From Anopheles merus (Eukaryota; Arthropoda; Insecta; Diptera; Culicidae), in NCBI RefSeq assembly GCF_017562075.2, contig NC_054085.1, forward strand, positions 16,892,222-16,956,221: a stretch of DNA of 64,000 nucleotides, in the 5' to 3' direction. The position numbers and the translations under genes were made by a program. How positions within the stretch are numbered: the stretch's first letter is position 1; each line of letters opens with the position of its first letter. The notes under the pieces were generated by a model. That model was not told the DNA's origin, did not search any database, and was given only the letters and a program-made list of their open reading frames with translations. Positions 33,838 to 44,200 of the stretch are shown here, one piece after another.

Positions 33838-34045
33838 TTTTTCTTTTGGCTCAACAACCGTTGCCGGTCAAGGCCTGCCTGTACCACACTACTTGTGGGT
33901 TTGGCTTTCAGTGACTTATTGATCCCCCCATAGCAGGATAGTCAGTCCTACCGTATGGCGGCACGGTCCATTTGGGGCTTGAACCCATGACGGGTATGTT
34001 GTTAAGTCGTACGAGTTGACGACTGTACTACGAGACCGGCTCGAA
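33838..34045 (-). mobile_element. tRNA-derived SINE (SINE200-like), copy B
   Basis: Closely matches copy A at 31280-31500 over its whole length, including the A and B boxes and the GGCTCAACAACCGTTG body end. It has an A-rich tail instead of AAG repeats. No clear target-site duplication was recognised. It lies between paralogs 1 and 2. Confidence 0.7.
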
Positions 34046-35693
34046 AAAATGGTTTAATAATGCGATACTTACTATCTCTCGATGTATCTGAAGGTCTAAA
34101 GTCATACATACTGAAAAGCGCCCCCCTGTAGTAATATATACATATATAAACATGATATAAACATATTATACATATTACGTTCACTTTCACTCGATCGCTA
34201 TATAGACCTGTAACGTTATCAGCGACTTTCGCCACGCTGTTATGGTTTTCTCAGCTCATTAGGTTCAACGTTTTGCGGTTCGTTACTAAGGAAATTTTTT
34301 TTTAATTACCTATAGTGCTTTATAAGTTAAAATTGTGATATACTTCGCCCTCCGCACCAATTTGAAAAGAACTTCAATACTTAATTAAATAAAACCAAAT
34401 TAAAATAATAAACCACCAACCACAAGAAGTATAGAACTATGCGCGTCCATCACTGTATTCGCTAGTTGATCGTTAAGGTGTAAATAGAGGTAGCGTGAAA
34501 GCAACAATGATGCGGTTTTTTGATTATGCTTTCTTCAAACAAATGCCACAATTAGCTGTATTGGGTATGAAATGATGGGATGGGGTTTATTCACCAGAGC
34601 AGATTAATTCAATTTTCTATCCAATTTAGAGAGTATACACAATGACTTTGCTTTTCTTTATTTGCTAATTTCACACAAAAGACCATGAAAAAAAGAGAAA
34701 TAAATCTTTATCCAAGAAGAATGTAAATCTAAATATAATATAAAAAAAAACTGTTAACTTACCCTTTATTGCTTCTACTAATCACTGATTAAAGCTTATT
34801 GAAATTTGTTCAATTGATGTCCATTAATATCCACTAGTCACTAAGGAAATATTTTAGATAAAAAGAATTAATGCCAAAAGATCGTATCCATTTTTATCCA
34901 AAACCACTTATCCTTGTAACGAATTTTATCATTTTGTAATGTCTAGTAGGATTTATTTCATTTTAGTTCATGAAGTAGAAGTGCCTGCTCGTACAAGGTG
35001 AGCTGTGGTTCGGTTCTCATTAGAAAAATACCCTCTCGTCGTGAAAATCGATATTTTTCTAGTATCGAACATGTTATTCGTTCGGCACCGAACAACCTTA
35101 AAAGCCATTTGCCAAATCGTTTGCATATGCAGAAATGGCCGATGAGCGAATAAAAACGAAAGATGGATAAATAACGAAAAACAAGCTTCACCAGAAAAAT
35201 GTGAAGCAAAATTTGGGCATTTTAAAGCCCAACAGACGTGTGTATGGAAATAGCCAACCAATAACAAGTACACCAATTTTAAAAGTCGATTGTCTCACTG
35301 ATTGGCCCTATTCATTGAACAGTTTGTTGTCGTGTCTTTATTATTTTCGCTACAAGAACGGGTTTGTTACTGGTACCTGAAGAAGACAAAAAGAGGTAAA
35401 AAGATCACCTGAAAAGATGTCGTTGTTTCCGTTTCTGAAGGTAAACACATTTTATATATTTGTTTCCTTCTTCGCCCGGTAAAGCCCACCAAAACACAAA
35501 CACACCATTGTAATACTACCGATCGGCGCGAGGGGTATGAGATCATCGGGTCATCTACAAGCAGGCCTGTGGGCTGCAGAGCCCGATCGATAGCACCACC
35601 ACCATCCAACTTAATCAGTAGTCGTTGTTCAATCGACCTCACCAGAAGCACGAAATCTCGAGCTCTCGAGAGTGGAAGCGCAAAGAAAAAAAA
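34046..35693. other. AT-rich spacer upstream of paralog 2
   Basis: No gene signal seen. Very AT-rich with short A and T runs. The last few hundred bases before 35694 should contain the promoter and 5' UTR of paralog 2, but I could not identify a TATA box or initiator with confidence. Confidence 0.35.
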
Positions 35694-36748
35694 ATGCATT
35701 TCTTAACAGTTTTCACCCTGACGCTGTGCGGTGGTGGTATGTGATCGTGTTGACATTTTACCCTTTCTTGCACTAACTTTTCTCGGCCGTTTTGCAGCAC
35801 TGACCGTCGCGCGCGGCTGTGATGTACCGCTGGCGCACTACAAAACGATGCACTGCCAGCCCGTCGGCAACCGTCCGGACGGTTGCCCGGAAAGGTACGA
35901 CTGCCCCTCGATAACGGCGCACGACAGCGGCAAGTGTTACTTTAATGGCAAAACGTACGCCATCGATCAGCCCGTGCCGGACGCGGAGGTGTCCCAGTTT
36001 TGCTCTGCCGCCTGCTACTGCCGCTCGTAAGTGTTTGCAGGAAGTGGCGGGTTTCTGCAACTCGTTCACCCCGTTTTAACGTTCGCTTCGGTTCGATTGC
36101 AGTGCTAATCCGATTGCTAAATTCCGCTGCGTGCACGTGGATTGTGCGGAGTTTTTCAAGCGGTTCGATTACGACAACTGCGTGCGACAGTACAGCCCGC
36201 AAGGGTGCTGCTCGACCGGTACGGTGTGCGGGGAGGAGCGCAACAAGCTGGCGACGTGCGAGCTGGAGAGCGAAATCTACCGGGAAGGCCAACGTATGCG
36301 CTTCAAGGGCAACCAGTGCCGGACGTGCATCTGTACCGCCGGGTTTAATGCGACCGCGATCGAGCAGGATCCGAACTGCGTGGAGACGGTGTGCGGGTTC
36401 GAGCTGTTCGAGGAGAAGCAGGTGTATGGCGGTGGCATTCCGGTGTACAAGCCGGACGGGTGCTGCCCGTGGGAGTGGCGAATGCGTAAGTACACAGAGC
36501 ATCTTTTGTCGAAGATAATTCTAAACAAAATGAGCTTTATCATCTTCTTTTTTTGTTTAGCAAAACAAACGGATACCGTTGTGAAGGGCACCGGCAGTAA
36601 GCCGGCCACTGATCCGAAGCTACAGTGCAAGTACGGCAGCCTCACGCTCGATGTGGGAGACTCGCTCGACATACAGCAGAGGGCGGAGGGACAGAAGTTG
36701 TCCTGCAGCTGCCAGGTGCCACCGTTAATGCACTGCATGCTGAACTAA
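35694..36748 (+). CDS. Secreted cysteine-rich VWC-like protein, paralog 2 of 3
   Basis: Predicted extracellular protein of 280 residues. Exons: 35694-35736, 35798-36026, 36103-36485 and 36561-36748, phases 1, 2 and 1. Signal peptide at about residues 1-19. It shares with paralog 1 the head (CDVPLAHYKTM), first unit (KCYFNGKTY, CSAACYC, FRCVHVDC), second unit (YREGQRM, CRTCIC, CCPWEWRM) and C-terminal block (CKYGSLTLDVGD, PPLMHC). It lacks the intron that splits the head from the first unit in the other two genes. NAT is a possible N-glycosylation site. The nearest AATAAA is at 37096-37101, beyond a MITE, so the element may lie in its 3' UTR. Function unknown. Confidence 0.85.
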
Positions 36749-36809
36749 AGGGCGTTCAACACGAGTGAACATATATAATCAATAACCATTATCAAGCTAA
36801 AAGCATGCA

Positions 36810-37046
36810 TACATGGTTTTCCAGGGGTTCTCATAGCTGTGGGACCCTTAGATGCCTACCTCTTGAAATGAACTTAATCTAATGTGAATTGGAATTTATT
36901 TAATTTAGATAAATCTAATAGGAATTTTCAAGGAGCCTGTGTGAAAGGGGTGCGAGATTCCAATTTCCATCATATGTAGTTCACTTCCCATAAGAAAGAG
37001 TCTAGGAAGTGTCCCACAACTATGAGAATTCATGGAAAACCCTGTA
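36810..37046. mobile_element. MITE with TACAGGGTTTTCC-type ends between paralogs 2 and 3
   Basis: A 237-bp element whose first and last ~36 bases are near-perfect inverse copies. The left end begins TACATGGTTTTCCAGG and continues TTCTCATAGCTGTGGGAC. The right end is the inverse with TACAGGGTTTTCCATG. It shares the outer TACAGGGTTTTCC motif with the larger element at 30824-31241 but has a different interior. No coding capacity. Confidence 0.7.
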
Positions 37047-37155
37047 AAACCTGCCATGCGATCGTTTTTAAAGCTTTTTATTCAGTAATAATTGTAATAA
37101 ATGTCACATATCACGCTCAACATGAAGTACATTCGCGTATCACGCTCCTCGCGCG

Positions 37156-38351
37156 TTAGTTTGCCGTTAAGGTACAGTGGACCATCGGGGGGATGGCACA
37201 GAAGCACTGGTAAATGCCGACCGGCGTCACATCCGCCACCAGTGACTCCCCTACGCTCAGCGTCAAGTTACCGTACGTGCAGCTGTCTCGAACCGTCCAC
37301 TCTTCCAAAGCGTTTGAGCTCTCCGTTCCCACGTCCCGCCGGATACGATCGCTTGCTTTTGCTGTTAATTAAGAATTTAAACTTCTTCAATTAATAAATA
37401 AATACTACCAAACAACCGGCCAATCACTCACGCAGTCGCCACTCCCACGGGCAGCACCGATTGCCGTAGTAGACCGGGGCCGCACCGTGCGCCAGCACCG
37501 ACGGCGCTATCAGCTCGAACGCACACGCGTTCGTGTAGCATTTCGTGTGGCCGTGTGGGTCGCTCGCGTTGAAATGCTGCGTACAGATGCACGTCTGGCA
37601 CGGGTCGTCCGGCAGCTGCATCCGTTCGCCCTCGTAGTACGTCACCGCGCCCACCGTACAGCGGGGCAGATTGGTGCGCTTCTCGCCGCACGCCTGCCGG
37701 GACGAGCAGCAATCGTTCGTGCGGTACTGGCGCACACAGCCGGCCCGGTGCGGCGACAGGAACTCCGGACAGTCGATGTGGGCGCAGTGGAATTCGGCAA
37801 CGGCGCGCCGTGAGTTCCTATATGTTTTACAGCGGGGGGAGTGGTTTACAGTTACTAAATTCTAAATTCGCCGGCTAGCAAATGAACCACACATTACTCA
37901 CATTTGGCATGTGCACAGGGCCAGGCAGGACGATTTCACCTTCTCGTCCGGGACGTGCGCGTGCAGTTCGTACGTTTTGCCGAACAGATAACACTTATCA
38001 TGGGCGCGCCGTTCCAGCATCGAACAGTTGAACCTGGAAGCCGAAAGCGAGAGAGAGGGAGAGAGAGGGCGTTATTATGAGTTATTTTGGGATTTTACAA
38101 AGCGAGAGAAGTCTTACCATAGTGGGCAGCCCTGTGCGTTTTGCTCGGCCGCCGGTTCGCACCCGAGGGTCGTGTAGTGTTTGGTGGGCACCGGACATCG
38201 GCCCAAAGCGTTTGTGGCTGCAAAGAAAGGGGTGTAAAAAGTGATTAGTTTGATTGGCAAAAGCAGTAGCGATCGGTAGCTCACCTCCCGAGATCAGCAA
38301 AACGGCAACGATCAGCATCGCTGGAAGTTTGTGCACTAAAACTGAAAACAT
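37156..38351 (-). CDS. Secreted cysteine-rich VWC-like protein, paralog 3 of 3
   Basis: Predicted extracellular protein of 296 residues, in inverted orientation to its two paralogs. Exons: 38351-38285, 38217-38118, 38033-37902, 37817-37432 and 37361-37156, phases 1, 2, 2 and 1, identical to paralog 1. A hydrophobic signal segment spans about residues 12-24 (a second ATG lies at codon 12). Shared blocks are the head RCPVPTKHY, the first unit (KCYLFGKTY, CLALCTC, FHCAHIDC), the second unit (YYEGERM, CQTCIC, CCPWEWRL) and the C-terminal CTYGNLTLSVGE with PPMVHC. The spacer before the C-terminal block is basic (RIRRD) rather than acidic. NAS is a possible glycosylation site. A minus-strand AATAAA at 37082-37077 abuts that of paralog 2, so the two genes end almost together. 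Function unknown. Confidence 0.85.
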
Positions 38352-38912
38352 TTCTGTCTAGATTTATGCTTTCACACGTAAAGGAACTAGAATTGCTGGT
38401 GTTTAGACAAGGATTTTGCTCCGAAAACCCAATTTCTTTAATGTATGCACTCCATTACCGATCACACCGCCGACACGACAGACACGTCGAGAGAGACGGC
38501 AAGCTGCTCACTCTGTGTGTCGGTTTGTGTTGTTTTTTTCGCACAAGATGCCACCGCCGATAAGCGACGGCAGCCCGGGACCGGGATCGAATCGACGCGA
38601 ATGGGTTTTGTTTGGTGTCGCGTGATGTAATTCCGTTCAAGTGATTGTGTACGGCGTGTTTATGGATTGTTTTCGGCTGTTATTTGCAGGATGCAAAGCA
38701 ACTCAGCAAAGGAACTGATCTTACTTCCATGGAAATGTATTCATAGTATAATTCATAGCATAGTTGTAAAACAGCTTACAGTAGAGCTTTACGTAACGCA
38801 ACACACCAAAAAATTCTGCAGTCCCATTCACCTCCCCCATTCCCATAAACGGTAAAATATCAGCAAAGTAAAAAAACTAATCACTGAGTTCGTCTTCTCC
38901 CATCCGTCCTCA
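38352..38912. other. Upstream region of paralog 3 and 3' flank of the next gene
   Basis: About 560 bases with no gene. Should include the promoter of paralog 3, but no clear TATA or initiator was seen. Short open frames here have no recognisable content. Confidence 0.4.
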
Positions 38913-39718
38913 TCACTCCTGTACCTTAAGCTTCTGTATGCGGCTCGATACGAACTCCATCTCGTGCGACACCTGCGACCCGTCGAGCGAGTTGTCCACG
39001 CGCACGTTCTCCAGCGAGCGGGACTTTTTCAGCAGAACGATCGGATTCCGGCTGTACCGCACTGCATTGATCGATACGTCATCCATCATCGGCGTGGAGT
39101 GTTCGCACGTCTCCATCAGTGTCGTTGCGATCCCGGCATGGCTGGTGGACGCCGACGGATGATTGTCTGCACTGTCCTGTCCGGCCAGCCCGGAGTGGTT
39201 CGTCGGATCCGAGCTTTCGCTTTTCGTGCGCGTTCGATGAGGTATGAAGTAGGGGCGCATCCGGCCGTACGGTGAATAGCAGTGGGAAGCTTTCGTTGGC
39301 GACTGAGAGAGAGTTACAAAACGCATAAGAATAAGTTGGTAATTTTAACATTCAAACGCACCACCAACACCTACCTCATTTTCGTACACTCCCATCGAAA
39401 AGTGTACGGCGTGACCGCGATGATTGCGCGTGGTCCGATGGTTGAGCACCGGGCTCGGCGTAATCGGTACCGTATCTCGCACGTGGCGCCACACCTCATG
39501 GTAACTGGCATTGCTTGGCAATGGGTGAAAGGTAAAGGGCTGCCCGCGGTGTTCGGTGTCTTTGGTAGGGTCCACTTCCTGCTTCGCTTGGCACATCGGG
39601 TTCAGTTCGGCCGCAGCCGGCACGCTGCTTTCGGCGGTTGGGGTCTAGAGGAGCGAATTAAATCGAGGAATTAGAGCAATGTTTAATTGTTCATAAGCAC
39701 CGCCTTACTTACTTGCAT
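38913..39718 (-). CDS. Uncharacterised 221-residue protein
   Basis: Three coding exons: 39718-39713 (only ATGCAA), 39644-39375 and 39302-38913, all phase 0. The tiny first exon is supported by a strong start context (CAACAATG), an in-frame TAA three codons upstream, and a GTAAGT donor. The other junctions have TCCTCTAG and TCTCTCAG acceptors and a GTAGGT donor. No signal peptide, membrane segment or known domain was seen. It is rich in Ser, Thr, His and Arg. The C-terminal third (LLKKSRSLENVRVDN, then FVSSRIQKLKVQE) looks the most conserved-like, and KKSRSL resembles a basophilic-kinase site. Upstream non-coding exons are likely. I do not recognise the family. Confidence 0.72.
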
Positions 39719-40293
39719 TGTTGGGTCTTAGCAACGAGACGGTGATGTGGTGAAGAGGGGGTTTTATTTCTGCAGTGCTAGTGCCAAATGGTTGGTATTG
39801 CCAAATTTGATTCCCCACTTAAAACATCTTGTCACGGCATACGCATCTCGTTCGGATTATTAGTGCCAGGTTTAGTGCCGCAAGTATAATTGATTGGAGT
39901 TTTGTTTTCAGTTCATTGCTGCAGATGGATAATTTCCATGAAAATGTTCGTTCGTTCATTCGTTCGTTAACTAATAGCAATACCGTACCTGAATCGTTGT
40001 TCGTCCTGAAGGGCGTACCGGATGCGATTAGGAAACTGAACATCCTAGGCAATCCAATGCGCGATTTTATTAGTAATCAGTTTTTTCGAGCGATGATTGT
40101 ACCGTTTCTGTGGTTATAAAAGAAAGTTAGTTAGTTTATTTATTCGTGTAGGTATTTGCGTAAAAAGTGCTTACGAGATGTTGGTACAATTCACCGAAAA
40201 CGGATGATAGATGTAAACAAACATCCAATACGTTGGCCAGTGTGGCCAGATTATGTTGGCGGTTTTCGGCAGGCGCATCACAATTTTATCGGT
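39719..40293. other. Upstream flank of the 221-residue gene
   Basis: No coding signal. Contains a CATTCGTTCGTT repeat near 39955 and should hold the 5' UTR and promoter of the minus-strand gene. Nothing else supported. Confidence 0.35.
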
Positions 40294-40520
40294 ACAGTGG
40301 AGCGCCGTTTATCCGGGCTTCTCGGGACTTGAACTCGCCCGGATATGCGAATAACACGGATAATGAGTCAAATGATATATTTTATCACAATTACTGATTA
40401 GGTTTTGGAAATTTTGTTTATTTTTTTTATAATAATAACCGGTAGGAATGCAGATAAATCGATATTTCTGGTCACTCTGACGTTGACAGTGATGCAGCCA
40501 CGGATAATCGAGAGCAAGGA
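40294..40520. mobile_element. Possible degraded pogo-like MITE
   Basis: The left end reads TACAGTGGAGCGCCGTTTATCCGGG, the style of pogo/Tigger ends (CAGT...ATCCG). At about 40501-40516 CGGATAATCGAGAGC resembles a decayed inverse of such an end. The interior is AT-rich and non-coding. The right boundary is uncertain. Confidence 0.3.
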
Positions 40521-40639
40521 AAAAAGATGGACAGTGGGCTAGTAGATACGCCGAATCTTGGTAAAAATTTTGAAGAAAAAAAAAATGCTAAAACGATTCT
40601 TTATTTAAGATAATTGCTTCTGTTTTCTTCGTTAGGTTA

Positions 40640-41260
40640 GATTTGTTCTTCTGCTTAAGCATAATAATTTTCTCATTCTTATCTTTCCTATTCATTTTTG
40701 TAATGTTTCTTCACTCTTTAGTGCTTGTTTTGCTGTACTTTTCATATACATTTTGTCTCTTAATTTATGGTTTTTGTGAATCTTTTTTTTCTAGCTATGT
40801 TTCATTATTCCCTTTCTTTTCATTTTATCATTGCTGTTGTTTTTTCGGTTTTCCTTTTTTGCATTGTCTTCATTTAGCTCCTTTTCGTTTTCCTTCCTTT
40901 TTGTACTGGTTTTTATTGTTTTATTTATTTTATCTTGAGTCCTTTTTGTTTTTCTACTTTTTATTCTTCTTTTATCTTTTACTTTTCTTCTTTGTATTCC
41001 TTTTTTTACTTCTTCTGCTACTTGCTCCTTTTCTTTTGCTTATTATTATTATTCTTTTTCTTCTTCTTTTTCTAATAATTTCTTCTTCTTCTTCTTCTTC
41101 TTCTTCTTGTTATTCTTCTTCTTCTTCTTCTTCTTCTTCGTCTTCTTTTTTTAATTTTATTTTCTTATGGTTTTCTTCTTCTTCTTCTTCTTTTCTTTGT
41201 TCTTCTTTTTATACTACTTTCCTTTTCTTTTGCTTCTTCTTCTCCTGCTTCTGTTGATGT
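40640..41260 (+). repeat. Long T/TTC-rich polypyrimidine tract
   Basis: About 600 bases with very few A or G on this strand, including long TTC runs near 41085-41145 and 41175-41195. The open frame through it is almost wholly Phe, Leu and Ser, a by-product of composition. Such asymmetric tracts can form triplex DNA (general knowledge, not shown here). Confidence 0.8.
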
Positions 41261-44200
41261 TATTCCCATCCGGATATGTAGCGAGTGTCAGCCATTCCGC
41301 CATTCAGCCAAGAAATGAATCAATATATGAACATTTATTTCATAATGCTATTTCCTTGCATTAAACATCAATATGTTTTAAAATTGTTGATCGAAATCCT
41401 TGCAATATTTCGAACCAACATATGACACCTTTTACCGGCCCTGCACAGCACAGCATGCGTCCTTAGGAATGTGTCCGACCCTTTCTAAAGCCATCCCCAT
41501 AAACAGAGAAATCACATTTCCATAAATTATCATTACGTCATCCCCTTCCCCCACCCGGTGCAATGAGCTTCATTTTTTCACCATTTCCTGCACTACTCCC
41601 AGCTCCCCAGCCCGCTGGTTTGGTTTGATCGCTTTCACACGCACCGCATCGGAGGGTAAAGTGGGTTTATTTTTCTCCCGACGGATGTACAAACTCATAT
41701 GCGTGCGTTTTAAGCGACTTTTGTGCGTACAATGTTTTTTTTTTTGTTGTTGTTGTTGCTTTTGCGCCTTCTCGGGGGATGTTTGCTTTGAATTTTTGGC
41801 CGACCACCGGAGGGTTGCGCGTATGAAAAACAAACCCCCGAGACGAATCGTGCGTTTTACGAGGTGTAAAAAGCGGCTAAAGTACGGCTAAAGAAGGCGT
41901 AATGTAATGGCGCGATGGCGTAAGAAGGTAGCACGGCGTGCAATGAGTGCCTGGAGTGAAATTTGGCAAATATACCTTTTTTGTAGCTTCCGTTGTGCCC
42001 TCTTCTGAGCAGCAAACAAAAAAAAAGGGGGACACACTAGAACAAAACCACGCTGTGGCCGTGCCGTTCGTTACACCAATTCGAGGGGTTTGTGTGCAAT
42101 GCTTTCGATGTCAATTTCGCATCGAGTACGGGAGCGCATGTGTTTGCGTTGTGGGGCTGCTCATGGTGCCAAAAGTAGCCAATAAATAATTTAATACAAG
42201 CCTGCTTGTTAAGGGAAAGGCTCATCGCTTCATCGTACCAGGCCCCCGGTCCCGGCACGTGGGGTTCGTTCGAGCAGCGAACCCTTAAGGCTACTACTGG
42301 TTGTCCAGCGGAAGGAAAAAACTGGAAGCACAAAAGTTTGACTTTATCTTACCCGCATCCCCCCAGCGCAACGATGGCAATAACCGTGCCCCGAATGATA
42401 CTGACGAGGGCGATAATATGGCTTAGGATGGATGCTGCTGCAAAAGCAGCCTTTGGGGGGCAGGCGACAATAATGCTCTGATTTGGTGGTTCCCTGCGCG
42501 GAAACACGCTTGACCGACTAGCAGGCGAAAAATAACGAAAATATTGTTGAAAAGGAAATTCATAGGCTGGGGAAAAGAAAGAAATGGTCGCCAAAGCCAT
42601 TGCTGGCCATGGTGGGGGGGTTTGGATACACAGCCAATCCCGTGATACACTAGCACGTCTGTCCGTTGCTATGCCTACGGTACGAGGATTATGTACATAC
42701 GATCACTTCAATCCCTGATTCTCCCTTTTTCCGAATCTTTTTGTTCTACGAATTCACCGGGAGGATACGTTGACCCGAGCATTTCCAAACGGCCCCGGCC
42801 CTCCTTTAGGTTTGAACGGATCAGGACGAATGTTTTCTAATCCTTACTTATGGTTGCTTCTGTGTGTGTGCGTGTGTGTCTCCACACGCGTGTTCGCTTC
42901 CCTTGCTTGACTTTCAACGCTGCGCCTGAATGTAGGCACTAGCGCCCGAATGTAGGCAATTCGTAGGTCGTTCACGGCATAGAAGGATTTTTCAGGCAGC
43001 GAATGAGTTTTGCTATGTTTGGGATCAAAAATCCGACCAGCCTGGCCAGATACGATGATACCAAAAAAGGTTACAATAGTTGGGAAATTGCTACAAAAAA
43101 AGAGAAAACGACGCTCGAAGTGCGTACCGGGAAATTGCAATGCATAAAGTTTGAAACTAAATTGCGCCGTATGATGGTTTATCGGGGAGCTGGAAATTAG
43201 ATTTCAGTTCGTGAGGGTTATGAGGAAGGGACCAAAACACGGAGGAAATAGCGTGATTTAAAGGTGAGCACTATAGCTGCACTTAATAATAAGTGTAATC
43301 TTATTAAATCGTAACTTAATAGCGTTAGTTTGTTAAAGGAGATAAGTTTTGGGCAGTAGAAATAGGGGTGTTGGTAATATTTAAAAGCGTAATACAAAAT
43401 TACCCTTCTTACCCTAAGTTTTCCAATCCCTGAAAGTTACTATTAATCAACACAACTAAGGCATAACCTCTTCGGACCACACATCCCAAGCAAATGCGTC
43501 TCCAATGGCACCGAAAGGCAACTAGGCACGACACAAAACCCTGCCACAAATCTCCCTGGCGGGCATCATCTATGTGTCCGATTGTTGGGGTAACTAAACG
43601 ACTGGAGCAATAGTAATTACAGCAAAAAGCACAGGATAGGGTAAGGATCCAACCAACGACCAAACAGCCAGCAACCTATCATTGCCCGCACCGAAAGCCG
43701 ACCGTATAATTTATTAATTACAGTGTCGGATGAAATCTTACGCGAAGACTTTTCAAGTCCTGAGATCTCTCCAGGAAATACGGAGCACCAGTACTAATCA
43801 TAGGGTAAAGTATTATAGCACCTTTTGCAGGATTTGCTTGCTAATATTAATGAGACTCTTTTTCCAGTGTGTCAAGGGAGTGAAGCTGTCAAGAGGGTGG
43901 CGAAACATAAAGTCGATCCTAATACAATTGTATCATATTTTAGAAGTTCAGTTCAGTGGTTCTCTCTCGACACCCACTAGCGATGCCAAACCTTTCAGCT
44001 GGTTCAGCTTGTTATCTTGTTGTGCCTTCCCTTACAGCAGCTCCCCACAAGCATACACTTACAAGATTGAATTTTAACCCTGCCGAAAACTTATCATGTT
44101 ACTGTTTGCGGGATGTTTAAAAGTTTGATACCGAAACCTGGTAGCGGGAAAGATACTTTCCCACACCAAGTAGAGGGCGTAAGTAGACGCCCCGGTAGCT

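Noticed and set aside
40643..41257. 204-codon open frame rich in Phe, Leu and Ser
   Set aside because: It is a translation of a polypyrimidine tract. No start context, domain or codon bias.
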